This document shows, piece by piece, positions 45,289 through 56,823 of a stretch of DNA of 64,000 bases. The notes below the pieces were generated by a model. That model had not been told where the DNA came from. It searched no databases and saw nothing but the letters and a program-made list of their open reading frames with translations. Location: NCBI GenBank assembly GCA_032718865.1, contig JALUTQ010000030.1:310001-374000 (forward strand), in the 5' to 3' direction. Origin of the DNA: Tilletia caries (taxonomy: Eukaryota > Basidiomycota > Exobasidiomycetes > Tilletiales > Tilletiaceae). Made by a program: the position numbers and the translations under genes. The first letter of the stretch is position 1. Every line of letters starts with the position of its first letter.

Positions 45289-46893
45289 CTCGTGTCTGTT
45301 TGCAGGGCAATGTAGAAGAGAATTAGGGGAAAGACTGAGCTTTGTGTTGAGGTGGATCTGATGGTGGTGGTCAGAAGGAGCATCGTTTCTCCCTTATTTT
45401 GGCCTCTTGCAGCTCCTTCAAAGGGCCACCAGCTGGCACGAAGCTCTGAAAAGGGCCATAGAGTGGCCCCTGCATGCCACACAGTGGCGTTTATGTATTA
45501 AGGATCTTCCCGGAGTAGGCCCCGGAGTAGCATTCCCCGGAGCTCCGCGGACTCCGGGGGACGCTCTGCACGGGTACGGAGCACGGAGCGAGATTTGAGC
45601 GTTTTTTTCCTAGCTTTGAATTTGCGGGGCTACTCCGCGAAGGTATGGCTGTAATGCCCCGGAGCACGGAGTGAGTTTGCTTGCATTGTCAAAAAAGCCC
45701 CGGAGTACGGAGCAGAACCCGGAGTCCGACGGACTCCGGGGATGGCAAAGTGGGTCACGTGATGGCCAAAACTGGGTCACGTGACCGGTTTATGAGGGAT
45801 TTCTCGGCCGAATTAGGTCGAAATATTGTGTATTTCTGCTTTTTTGGGGCAGTAAACCCTTGGAAAGAAATGATAGAGACTTCTAGAGCTGCGATTGAAC
45901 AGATTCGATGAGATTTGACCTTCTCCTGAGCCCATTTTGGACTCATTTCATGACACCCCGGAGTCCGCGGAGCTATTTTGCGGAGCACGGAGTCCGCCTG
46001 TGAAAAATATACGGAGCACGGAGTAGAGTCTTGTGCGCAACCGCGACTTCGACGGAGCACGGAGCTGGCCGGATTTCAGACGGAGGTGAGCGGAGCGCCG
46101 CCCCGGAGTCCGGGCTCCGGGCATCTACTCCGGGAAGATCCTTATTATGTATAGTGACCTGGCTGAAGGCCAGAGGATCCCCCAGACTCGGTGTAGACCT
46201 CTGATCCTTATGACCTGGCAGAAGTCTTGGTAGATTTCCTCCGAAACTGACTGGGGGGCGCCTTTTTTTGTCATGAGATTACATATGGATTATGGATGAA
46301 AGCCAGCTTGGCTGTTGTGAACATTCTACCACTATACTAAAAGGTGAGACCAGTCTCGACCCAAGTGTCATGGATGATGCATATATCCAACATTGGCATG
46401 GCTACGCAGAAGCTCAGGGTAGCTTCGCTACCCTTCGTCTGCTTCGCCACGCCGTTGTGACCGTAGCTATCATTATCATTGTTCACATGTAACATGTTGA
46501 ATGTTGATCAAGGTACTTAACACACGTAGTGAATCATCCCGCACGGCCGTATGTACCAAAGAAGCAGAAAGCAACGCCCAATGATGTTATTGATTGCGCA
46601 GAGAGAGGGACGATGACAGAGAACAGCTGTGAATGCAATGAAAGAGAAGACAGGGGCAAAAAAGCCGCGAAGCTGAGACAGAAGGAGTGAAGGAGGAAAT
46701 AGGGGAGTAGACGAGGAATCGGGGATAGGGCCGCAGTCAGATCTTGTTCTTTTGGGTACGGTGTGGTCGTTCCTCTCTTGTCACCGGCAACCTGTACTTC
46801 CACATCACGATCCTCACCACAAAACTTGACCTTCCACACACTGCTACCACTCATCACCGCAAGGCCCTTCTTCATCAGTTTGCACATAGCAAA
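45289..46893. other. spacer between the two KDZ-type cassettes
   Basis: Contains the hAT-like element at 45499-46144. The rest has no supported gene. GGGCCACC-type words near 45420-45475 resemble those at 40341-40420. Confidence 0.4.
45499..46144. mobile_element. hAT-like non-autonomous element A, 646 bp, with 8-bp target duplication
   Basis: Terminal inverted repeats are perfect over 20 bp (TAAGGATCTTCCCGGAGTAG). The flanking 8 bp TTATGTAT occurs exactly at 45491-45498 and 46145-46152. The interior is rich in CGGAGTA, CGGAGCACGGAG and CGGAGTCCG words with some AT-rich filler. It has no transposase frame. An 8-bp duplication is typical of hAT and a few other superfamilies. Confidence 0.9.
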
Positions 46894-48688
46894 ATGCCAC
46901 CAGGCAGTCAACGAAAGAAGCAAGCATCCAAGGGTTCGTGCCATTGCTGCTTTCCGTGACCTAGGAGCTCGTAGATCTGACTCCCTTTTGATATGCCCTC
47001 CTCCCATCAGCTTCCACAACTTGCAGCCTCTGCACGCACAGCACCTCAAGCTGCACCTGCTCTGAGCCCTCTCCTGCTGCGCGTGAGTCCCTGTCCTTAC
47101 TGTTGCGCTCCCCCGGTTTCTTCTGACTCATGCACGTCTTGATTTCAATTGCAGCTTCTTCTACACGTCCGCAGCCCCGCACCCGCACGCGCACCAGAGC
47201 TGGTGCTGCGGCAGCGGCTGCTGCGCCTCCCGGACTTTCCCCTGCGGCGGCTCCTGGTCCTGCTGCTGCGCCTGCTCCGGATCCTGTGTCTGCGGCAGCT
47301 GTTGCGGCTTCTGGCTCTGCTGGTTCGCCTGCGGCAGCTGCGCCGCCCTCGGGGCCAGGACCTGCCGCGATTTCTGGCTCTGCTTCTGCGCACGCAGGCC
47401 TGCAGCTTGCTACTTCTTCTGGCCCTGCTGCTTGGCCTGCGGCAGCTGCTGCGTCGCCGAGCCCTGAGCCTGCCGCGTCTTCCGGTCCTGCTGCTGCGCG
47501 GCCTGCGCCCGCCGGTCCGGCTGCCACGCCGCTCCATTCGGCGCCTGCGACGGCGGCTGCGGAGGCGGTAGAGGCGGCGACGGCGGCTTCTACGCTTACG
47601 TTCTCGGTATGTATTTCTCATGCCCCCTTCCTCACCACGCATGATCTTCAATAATAATCATTCAGTGCCTTTCTTTTTACTCGAGGACCATTGCAGCCCC
47701 ATTTCATGCCCGGATCAGTGCTTGCCTCTTCTTCCTCCTCCACAGCCAATCAACACCCTTCAGCGCCTGACCTGCCCCCTGCTTCAAGGGATGAAACACC
47801 AGATGCGCCAGTTCAACCGGAAGCCGGGGGAGGTGGAGGGTCGCTCACCAATGCCGGGAAAAAAAGGAAGATAACGACGGAATGTTCTGGGGACGAGGGC
47901 GATGAACAGGAAGATGAAGATGATGAGACGGACGGAAAAACAACGTTCAGTGAGAGCAAGTCTAGACATCTATGGCGTGAGTACTTCCACATGCTATCTT
48001 CTTTGCTCTGTCTATCACGCGAACTGTACTGACTACTGATGCCGTGCATCCTTCTACCTCAGTGTCCACTGTAGATGCTTTGAATCACGTCAAGGGTTCC
48101 CCGAAATGGCAATTCATCGATGACGATCGGAAGCGAGCGCGAGTTGTTCGGGAGAAGTATTGGAGACTGGTGAAAGAGGTGAGAGCTGGTCTATGATCTG
48201 GATCGAGATGCGAGCTAGGATGATTAGGTGGTTACTTAAGTGCCGATAATATTTCCTTTCTCCCATGTCCTATACAGGCTGCTATCCTTTCGAATCGCAC
48301 TGGCATCCATATCTTCCTCGCGACCGGGCAATCCGATCGCGTGACACAAGGACTCAAGGAACACGTCTTTGTTAGCGAAGAGCTTTGCAACCCCGCCAAC
48401 AAATGCCTGCACGATACGGCACATGCAATGGCACTTTCTTGGTCGAGTGGCCTGGCGGCGTACTGTGAGACTCTGATAGCTCAGAATAAGGCCAAGGACG
48501 AACTACTTCGACAGCATCAGGCACAATTCTTGGCCAACCAGCGACAGCTTCAAGAAAAGGAAGCGGCACTTACGGCCGCCTTAGCAGACGCTGCGGCTAT
48601 GAGGGAAGAGCTCGATCAGATTCGGGCGACGAATGTGGCGGGCTCAACGACTGCGGGCGGTCCTTCCCTGGCCCCTGAGTCGACGTGA
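46894..48688 (+). CDS. partner gene of KDZ-type cassette 2
   Basis: Unrecognised protein convergent with the second transposase-like gene. Exon 1 starts at 46894 (MPPGSQRKKQASK). Exon 2, from about 47156 to 47606, encodes basic RTRTRTRAG then ~130 residues that are almost all Ala, Pro, Ser and Gly. Exon 3 (from about 47695) is Ser/Pro-rich, then KKRKIT and an acidic DEGDEQEDEDDE run. Later exons give STVDALNHVKGSPKWQF, RKRARVVREKYWRLVKE and, from about 48280, AAILSNRTGIHIFLATGQ followed by a long coiled-coil-like helix (LIAQNKAKDELLRQHQAQFL). The AAILS..TG..IF block is shared with cassette 1. A nuclear DNA-binding accessory role would fit, but is inferred only from pairing and basic/acidic composition. 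Confidence 0.5.
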
Positions 48689-48769
48689 TTGGCACTTGGC
48701 AGTCTGTCCTGTTCTATCCTTCTTGTCGAGCTTCAGAAATGGAACTCATTGCATTCAACGTCCATAGGT

Positions 48770-51700
48770 CTATTTCTTTGACATAAGTAGATTGATCTTC
48801 CGACGATTCCAAAGCGAAAGAAACTGTGCGGTCATTGCAATGGCATGGGCAGCGGAAGAGTAAGAAACCGATTTCTTGATGCTACTGAGACCAGCATTTC
48901 CACATTCGGCGGCGCTACTGTTGAGGTGCCGCAGCTCAGGATCGTTTGCCATGTATGTCGACAGCCAGGAGGATGGAGTGCACGATGAATGACCGTGTTG
49001 GTGTAGCTCGTCGACGACAAAGAGTGTGTTGGCAAAGAACTCTGGCTCTCTGGCAACGCAATAGCTTGCGAGCTGACATCCAAAGTCGTACACAACGACC
49101 GATGGAGCTTTGGCCCACCGAGTGAAGAGAGCTGAGAACACGTCGTCCCGACCTTCCGCAGAGGGCATGCAATGGAACCCGAGAGCAATGGCGTGGCGAC
49201 ACCAGAGCGCCATGATTCCTCCAGTGCGTCGGGAAACCACATAGTCGCTGTAATATTTGTTGCATGAAACTGTTTCGGAGGAGGCCTCGACACGGTTGGG
49301 TTGACTACGGCCAGACCGTTTGTCCTCCTTCAGTCCTGGGTATAGGGAACGTTGTCGAACCTGAGGTGCTCCGTATGGAACCCCGTCAGAGAGGACTGGC
49401 TGAGGGATATCATTCCTGGGGACCGGGGTCGGGTGCTTATTGAGGAAACCGACGTAATCTTGAACACTGGTGTGTATTGCCCGCCATAGCGTACGCACAG
49501 CCTCCGGTATGAGTATCTGGGGCTGCGCTGGAAGAAGCAAGAGGGTAGAGGACATTCGAGGAGAGAGTAAAAGAGGGGGAGAGTGCGGGAGGCAAGAGAG
49601 AATGTCAGCCTGTGTTAGAACCAGTACCACAGTCTTCAACACGGTTTGTCATCCTACACACAGGCAAAATAGCTTGCCAAATTCCCCAGTGCTGGTGCTG
49701 AGACGGCTAGTAGACTCGCGTGGACGGCAAAGGTGGGATGCGAGGACGCCAGAGAATCGTCCGAAATGATTTGAAGGGAAGGGAGGCAAAGCGGCCGACA
49801 CAACTGAAGTTGCCCCTCCTCTGCCGCAAGCTGTCGAAGGAGAGGAGCGAAGTAGACACGACCGCCCTCCACGACGTGATGGTTGACCTTCTCCGATAAC
49901 AAAAGACGCACTGCTTCCACAAGGCTTCGCGTGGCAGGCAAGGTCTTTTCTTCGTCTATGACCAAAGCCAGCTCCTTGATACAAGAAGAATTCGTCAGTA
50001 CCATAACTAGCTTCGCACCAGGATAGAGAAGCTCGCCTGCCAAGGCGCGCATGCTGAGCCGCAGTGTCCGTGAGGGGAAGAAAGGACGAATCCGACCTGG
50101 TTGCGGCTTGGTATTGTGGTCGGGGCCGGGGAGAGTAGGTGGACGAAGAGCGTGATCGTTCTTTAATGTGTGAGCAAGGACCACCCCATCTGCTATTTGC
50201 TATGACAACATCAGGGGGTTGTACCACACACTGGGCATTCGAACGAGTTGGGAAGGCGCTGAAGTTGAACGAACAGGAAGAAGACGCGCAAGAACGTTGT
50301 CTTGGGAAGGAAGGGTTCTTTGCAGCCGTGCTCAAGGTACAAGTCGCTTGTCGTTTGTTGGAATGCCGTCAAAGGAGTGGAGGATCGTAGCATTTGGGAA
50401 GAGTATGCGTTCAGGACGGAGTGGCAGACAACGATTTCGTTGTTGAAGTTGAAGAGGCCTAATGATCGAAGGTCCGGGCCAATGGTACGCCCCTCTCCTC
50501 CTCGCATACGTTTCCGACAGATGCACCTTCGGACCTCCATTGTTGTCTTGACCATGCCCAGAGCCAAGAAAACGCGCACGGTACGCAACTCCACAACGTC
50601 ATGCTCGTTTCTCACGTCTGTCTCGCCGCACGCATAGCATCGACTGTGGTCGTCCAATCGCAGAACCGGAGGCAAAGATGTGACGGACACTGCAGGAGGT
50701 CCGGCGTGCTCATCTGGCAGCAACGCAAAGCGAGGAGGAGAGATGGGTAGATGCGAAACCGCGCGTCGTTGCAATACGATGCCCGGACATCGTTGAAGCT
50801 CTGTGAGATCCTCTGAAAGCAGCAGTAAAATAGACACATCATCCATCAATACTCAACATGCACACAGGGCACACCACAGTACACAATGGCACAACGACTT
50901 GGCAGACTCTGGAGTCTGGATACATGAAGCTCACCTGCTGAAAGCTCGTGATAAGAAGAGAGCATGCTATCACCGTGGAGGCCAATAACGTACGCTTTCG
51001 CCCGACCTCTGTGGATGCATTCAGAAGCGGGCTTGCGACCACGAGGACAGGATGGAGCGTTGCATTCCCACTCATCCAAGCCGCACGAGCTGACAATGCA
51101 GCGCTTGTGCAATCCGGGTGCTGCTGAAGTCTGGTGCTCGTTTTGAGCAAGAACAGAGAGCCAGTGAGGTCGTCCGTACAGAGCGACCGCGATTTCAACG
51201 ACTGTAGGAGACTCTATCATATCAAATCAGATTATCAGCATGCGTGGATCACTTGGATGAAATCAACATGAACCACTGCTTGATTCTGCATGAAGTCCAA
51301 GACTCTGAAGCTCACCAGCAGGATCCAGGCATTGCATAGCATCAAACAACGTCCAAATCTCGGAGCAGAGCTTGGCGTGGATGCAATCAGATCCGCTCCT
51401 GGATCGTGCACAGTCGCAGCTGAGAAGGAAGCGTTCTGGTAGCTGAATGATGCTGACATGGTAGAAGCATCCCACCTGAGAAATGAAATGATGATCAGCG
51501 TATGTGGGAAGGGAAGTAAGACCCTGTTCCCACTTCCGAATCCTTCTCACCTCCGGTTCACCCTTGTTCCATCCTTCCAGCGTCCAAATATTGGACGTGA
51601 CACGCTCGCATCGGATATCGAAGATATCAAAGATGGCCGCTTTGTACGCTTTGAGATCGTCGTTGACATCGATGATTTCAGGACTTTGAGGGACGAAAGG

Positions 51701-52015
51701 CACTGCCAAACCTGGCTCGTCACCGTCGTCAAACTGGATCCAGTCATCGAACGTATGGTCCTCAGATTCGAGAGTCGCTCCATCTGGCTGGGCTGGGACC
51801 ACGTCGTGGTCGAGAAATCCGGTTTCCCAGGTAACCGCAGAGGACTGTGATGAGGATGCCTTCTGACTTCGACTCCCAATTGGACTTCGTCCCCGTCCGA
51901 TCATTTCCGCATGCGGCCGCTTTTGGGGCCTTGAATCGTGTTTCTGCTTCTTGGCATGCTGCGCAGCCAGAATGCCTCTGAGAGATGTGGATGCTTTGGG
52001 TATGGAAGGTATCAT
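48770..52015 (-). CDS. KDZ-type transposase-like protein, cassette 2
   Basis: Diverged paralogue of the gene at 41909-45288. The start chosen is MIPSIPKASTSLRG (ATG at 52015). In order: a basic region (KKQKHDSRPQKRPH), an acidic segment, and a complete SWIM-type CDCARSRSGSDCIH (CXCX8CXH) near 51400. A Cys cluster follows near 51010-51180 (KRCIVSSCG, CNAPSCPRG, CIHRGRAK), then CYACGE, CRKRMRGGEGRTIGPDLRSLGLFNFNNEIV and FECPVCG (50850-50211). The C-terminal exon (about 49640-48770) carries TGGIMALWCRH, AEGRDDVFSALF, VVYDFGCQLASYC and LNSSAAECGNAGLSSIKKS. All zinc ligands of the SWIM motif are kept, unlike cassette 1. Its stop is 81 bp from the convergent partner gene. Confidence 0.6.
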
Positions 52016-53026
52016 CGTGTGAGAGAAAAGGGCGAGGACGGAGCTGCACCAGAATACGGGTCGAATGATTTGTTTCTGCCTGCGGCGGTCCAAATCGGCA
52101 GTGAAAGTGTCGCTGCACGATAGACACGCTCAGGCGGCGCTTTTAGATGACAGAATGCAGTCAAAGGGCTTGTGAGGAGATCTGGACGGAGCTGGGGACC
52201 ATTGGAAGAAACGACGTCGTGGTCGTTCTTCGTTGGAACGAGAAGTATGAGATTTACAAGCACGCTCGGAGGCTTTTCATGGGCACGATCTCATCGTACC
52301 CTTTTTGACGGGATTCAAGTCAGGCACTGCCCCAGGAATCGGACCGGAGAAAATAGGGAAGCAGCCGGGGAGAAGGGGGAGGGGGGGGGGAAGAAAGGGA
52401 GGGAGCTGGAAAGAATTGGAAGAGAAGGAGCGGGAGTAGAGAAATCCTGTATAAAACAAAGACGCGAGGGAAATGAGGAGATAAGGAGAGTCAGTGACCA
52501 GACCACGGCAGAGAGCGTACGGCGCGGTCAGCGGTCAGACATCGTGGAGGAGGGTTGCTGTGAGAGTAAGGAGGGAAAGGTTAGCTAGCGCGATGGTGGA
52601 AGTGAGAGTGAGCGTGAGGGCGAGTGGTGGTAGAATAGATGGAAGATGAGGCGATGGCTTCGGTCAGTGAGATTTGAAGCGAGTGGCTGACTAGACTCAT
52701 ACTGCGCCGAGCGCTGTCGAGCGGAGCGGTGGTCATAGCGGATGACCTGCTCGGCCCGGCATTGAGAGAAGAGGGAGCGACAAACGAGACCGAGACCTTC
52801 CTCGCTCACCCGTCGACATAGGGAGAACTTGGATCCGATCCCACCACCAGCGGCAGAGCTCATCGATGGTGACAGCGGTACAGCCGCAGCCGCAGCTCTC
52901 TTGCTTACGCCGTACGTTCCAGCTGTACCTATCCAACCGTCGCTCGCCCTGCACGCGCGGCGGAACGGGTGCAAGGACCGAGATGATTTCGCCGGTGTGA
53001 TGGTGAGCGGAGAAAGATGACATAGC
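52016..53026. other. intergenic region, no supported gene
   Basis: Upstream of the second KDZ-type gene. Purine-rich tracts with a poly-G run lie at about 52370-52440. Short frames exist on both strands (for example near 52830-53020), but none has recognisable motifs, so they are left out. Confidence 0.35.
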
Positions 53027-54291
53027 CAGGGCTCGGCACGACTATGGGGTTTTACGACTATTACGACTATAGTTATAGCCGCTGATAGTCGCACTTACGA
53101 CTATGACTATGACTATGCTCCAGAAAATGTAAGACAATAGTCGCCATAGTCGTTGAAAATCTGGTCTAAAATTGATTTTGCGACTATAGTCGAACAATAG
53201 CTGGACGTCAAGGCTATAGTCGCAGCAAACAATTCGGCTATAGTCCGACTATAGCATGTCATGGTCTGACTATAGCTCGGAGTTGCGACTATAGCCGCAG
53301 GCCCGACCACCACCGCTATAGTCAGACTATGACATCCATTGCCCATGAAACACTATAGCCAGTCATAGTGCGAATATTATCGTTGGATAGTCGTGCCATA
53401 GCCTGACTATATCCGATTTTAGACAATGGAAGGCGACCTACACTATAACTATTTATAGTCTGAAATTTGACGTGCAACTATAGTGCGAAAATTATTGTCC
53501 CAAAGTCCGACTATAGTGGCGCACTGGCGTTCCAATTTTGGCTATAGTCACACTATAGTGCAAAATTTGGCTGCGCAAAATCCTGCGACTATAGTCGACT
53601 ATGGCACTATAGTCAGACTTGCGACTATGACTATTTCGGATTTTCAAAAAACGCCTACGACTACGACTATGACCAGGCCTCGGCAACTTCCTTCACTTCG
53701 TATACTTTGTAACTTGGAAGTGAGAACTAGTAGTGAAACTTTCACTATACTTTGGCCTCCGAGCCGTCGAAAAAAAGATAGTGAACTTTCACTTTGGCGG
53801 GGCCGGGAAAGTGAAGAAAGTATGGAGATAGTGAGTTCGTCTTCATGTTGAACTTGCTATCACTAGTAGTGCTGCCAAGTTAAGGTAGTCGCTAGTAAGT
53901 AACTATCCAGTCAGAAAAGTAACTAATAGTTTACTGCCCAGTTTCTATCAACACTTTATAATATTATCAGACACTCCTCATTTCACATCACTTTGTAAAA
54001 CTCTTGCAACTGTCTTCACTACCTAGTGACTTGGTAGCCGGTAGGGTTCTGATAAGACAAACCCAGGGACCACCGCGGTCTTCTATGTGGCCGCAACGGT
54101 CGCAAAAAGCGCTCAAACTAGTAGTCACTATCTCAACTTTTCATAACTAAACTATACTTTGTCGGCCGGCTGAGACCTTCACTTTCACTTTCACTATACT
54201 TTGTCCGAAAAAATGCTCACTATCTTCACTTGCCGAGCTCTGACTATGACTATGCCAAAAAACGTGCGACTATAGTCGGAGCCGAGCCCTG
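53027..54291. mobile_element. hAT-like non-autonomous element D built of GACTATAGTC words, 8-bp target duplication
   Basis: Terminal inverted repeats CAGGGCTCGGC match over 11 bp. GACATAGC flanks both sides exactly (53019-53026 and 54292-54299). Apart from a nested insertion, the interior consists of dozens of imperfect copies of the 10-bp palindrome GACTATAGTC and related ACTATGAC and GCTATAGTC forms. Removing the nested element and its duplication leaves about 688 bp. The CAGGG start and 8-bp duplication fit hAT ends. No coding frame. Confidence 0.9.
53674..54242. mobile_element. hAT-like non-autonomous element E nested inside D
   Basis: Ends read CAGGCCTCGGCAA and, inverted, CAGAGCTCGGCAA. 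ACTATGAC is duplicated exactly at 53666-53673 and 54243-54250. The interior carries a different word set: TTCACTTTCAC, CACTATACTTTG and AGTGAA/AACTAGTAGT. 569 bp, no coding frame. Confidence 0.85.
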
Positions 54292-54599
54292 GACATAGCT
54301 GATGTGGAGGACAGCATGGCCGGGGCAGCGCCGATAAGCGAGAATGGTGCTGCTGGTGCTGAGTTGTGGGATGTGGCGGATGAGGAGACGGAGCGTCCAA
54401 GGGAGACGGCTGAGTTTCGACGATCCGGTCGCGTGAGGAGGGAGCGGGGGATAAGGAACGAGCCTTTTCGAAGGCCGTCGTCGTTGCGTTTGGGTGGAGA
54501 AGATCGCTGCCAGCCGCATCAACTTCGAGCATCAATTCCGGTGTAGGAGCAGCGACACTTCTGGGCCTTAGGGCTGCCTCGGGAAGGTCCGAGACTCCG
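54292..54599. other. flank between element D and the malate dehydrogenase remnant
   Basis: Contains one of the two copies of the 8-bp duplication and short open frames on both strands without recognisable motifs. Confidence 0.3.
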
Positions 54600-55372
54600 A
54601 GTCGGACTGCTGGACGTGTATATGTGCACTTGACGACACCGTCCGTTCTCGCCGTTCAGGCCTCAGGGCGCGGATTAGGCTGAGCAAGGAACGAAAGGAG
54701 AGTGTCAGCCTTTTGCAGATGAGACTTGAGAGACGCGTGTTCCGCGTGGGGGAGGAAAAGGAAAACTCACTCTCCGCTGAAGTCAGCGGCAGCGTACGCC
54801 ATGGAGAGCGTAGCCGTCCCTGCGCCATCCTTAACCTTGACGAGCTCATCACCACCAAACTGGATGCGGTGTACGCACTTCTCGCACTGCTCGCCGGCCG
54901 AGACGAAGAAGCCATGGGCGACCTGGTAGAAGAGGGGGCACAATGGTCACACCAGAGTGGCCACTGACGATGGGCACGTTGACCTTAGCGGGCTTGAAGT
55001 TGGCAATGCCGGAGAGGAAGGTGAAGGCGCGGTTGACGTCGAGCGTGATCACACCGAACAGACTGTACGAGGTTACGAAGTGATGAGCATCATTGTAGCT
55101 CATGACGCGTCAGAGCCGCCCAAATAAGGGAAGAGGAAGAACTCACCGCTTGGGGTTGTAGACAACATCGGAAGCGACATCGGCGGCGAGACGGATGTCG
55201 TACAGCCGGAGGTCAGTGACCTGGGTTTCCTGCTTGAGGAGAAGAGCGAGCTGTGTAACGTAAAAGGGAGGCCTCAGTCCAGAAATCGCGTAACGAGCGT
55301 GTGTTGTTGTGACTTGAGGGTGTGCCCGTGTGCTCACAGGCTGACCAGTGCCAACGGTAGCACGGAGGTCGG
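54600..55372 (-). pseudogene. malate dehydrogenase pseudogene
   Basis: Minus-strand pieces match NAD malate dehydrogenase in order: a degenerate VGTGQP glycine loop, [93 protein letters not shown], then LIRAL. Roughly 100 residues between LYDIRLAADV and the PKRLFGV motif are missing, including the substrate-binding Arg region. An extra C after GTGCC (about 54943) shifts the frame before FFVSAG, and a further shift follows the LIRAL segment. Splice-site-like borders remain between some pieces, so it derives from an intron-containing gene copy rather than a processed transcript. Confidence 0.85.
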
Positions 55373-56014
55373 GGGATAGCGACCTATCGGTTTGCGGCTG
55401 CACTGGAGAAACTGCGCAGGTCGGGAGCCACAGAGCTATGCGGAGGAGAAGCGGGACGGAATTGACAGCGAGCCTCATGGACGTGACCAAGGTAGATAAG
55501 TATCAGCTTTGAGCTGTGGTGTTGATGCCTTGGATAAGTCAGTGAGTGCCAGATGGGCGGCCAAGCGTACATCCGCCTAGCAACAGCGTGATCGGCCGAC
55601 GGAATTAATTAAAAGTGACACTTCAGAGCGTCCCCAGTGCACGAATTCTCTTTCAACTGCTCTCAAACTTGGGGCGGTAACAGAGGATAGCCATAAGATC
55701 AAGATATATCAGAACTGAAAGGTGTGTTTGCTTGGTGCGAAAAATAAAATTTCAATCGATGTCGAGAGTAAAAGTTCGGCCGAAATTCTAACCAGGCTCA
55801 AGGAACCCCAGAACTAGAGTCTGGGGAAATCAAACGAATTGGCTTGGTTTATTGCATTATTTATTTAACGGTCTATCCGTTTCTCGCCTTCCGAAGGGTG
55901 GCCTGTGCTGAGATTGACCCCGATGCTCACTATGAACGCTTTCCACCTCCTCGCCTGCCACCACGAACGCCCAGCGTACCGTACCGTCTCGAGCGCAAGC
56001 ATAAACAAAAAAGA
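55373..56014. other. intergenic region before the HIU hydrolase gene
   Basis: Presumed promoter of the 5-hydroxyisourate hydrolase gene on the plus side and unrecognisable remains of the dehydrogenase 5' end on the other. AT-richer than its surroundings (about 55600-55870). Nothing else supported. Confidence 0.35.
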
Positions 56015-56626
56015 ATGACGAGCCCCATAACCTGCCACGTCCTAGACTCCTCCATCGGCCTGCCCGCCCCCGGCGTGCGCGTCTATCTCGAGCTCGTCGA
56101 CGTACCCGCGGGCTCGGCTACCCTTGCTGGCGACAACCAAGCCGAATTGCAAGCGGCTACGGCTGGTTCGAGTGCTGTGGGCGCTGCGAGTGGGGGGGAG
56201 AGGGAGGGTGGTGCGCAGGCGCGGGTGCTTGTGAGTGGGTGAGTTCCTGTCCCGCTCCTGCTCTTAGCTCATGGATAGGGGGAGGAAGTCAATTGAACCT
56301 TACCCCTTGTGTCTTGTTCTTGTTGGGGCAGGGAGACGAACAACGACGGACGCTGTACGACCCTCTTGGAGCCGAGTACGGCGCTGATCGGTGGAGCGAC
56401 GTACAAGATCCGCTTCGAGACGAGCGCGTACTTCCGCGCGAGAGGGGTTGATGCTTTCTACCCTTACGTTGAGGTCAGTCCCCCTTCCTTCCCTTCCGAT
56501 CCTACCATCCCGCTCACACACACACTCCTGCAGATCCCATTCACGTTGTCGGACCCGCCGGCGAAGCATTATCACATCCCGCTCCTACTTGCGCCCTTCT
56601 CGTACACGACGTACCGAGGCTCGTGA
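56015..56626 (+). CDS. 5-hydroxyisourate hydrolase (transthyretin-like), 3 exons, 152 aa
   Basis: Second step of urate breakdown: hydrolyses 5-hydroxyisourate to OHCU (EC 3.5.2.17), cytosolic or peroxisomal. Exons are 56015-56238, 56332-56473 and 56534-56626. The N-terminal family signature is ITCHVLDSSIGLPAPGVRVYLEL with the catalytic His; the middle has NNDGRC with the conserved Arg and ATYKIRFETSAYF. The C terminus is YHIPLLLAPFSYTTYRGS, ending in the diagnostic YRGS tetrapeptide. An inserted Gly/Ala/Glu-rich loop (about residues 32-72) makes it longer than the usual ~115 residues. No classical peroxisomal signal at either end. Confidence 0.92.
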
Positions 56627-56823
56627 TCGACCTCGATCTCGCCAGACGAGCCGAATCGAATCAAGAATGCCTGCTGTGCTTCAAGAGAAGAGGCACAGAT
56701 TGTGTGTAAAGCAGGGCAAGGCCCAAAGCCAAGGCCAGTGCGCAGATTGTAAATGGTAGTAGAAAGTCAAGTGTAGTTTTTTCAATCATGCGTTATGACT
56801 TGTGTGAATGCGGGTATGGTATG
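56627..56823. other. short spacer between convergent genes
   Basis: 3' ends of the hydrolase (+) and the COG5-like gene (-); no gene. Confidence 0.4.

Noticed and set aside
40341..45475. Terminal inverted repeats for KDZ cassette 1 from GGTGGCCCTTT words
   Set aside because: The words recur on both sides, but no clean ends or 8-bp duplication could be set, so no element boundary is claimed.
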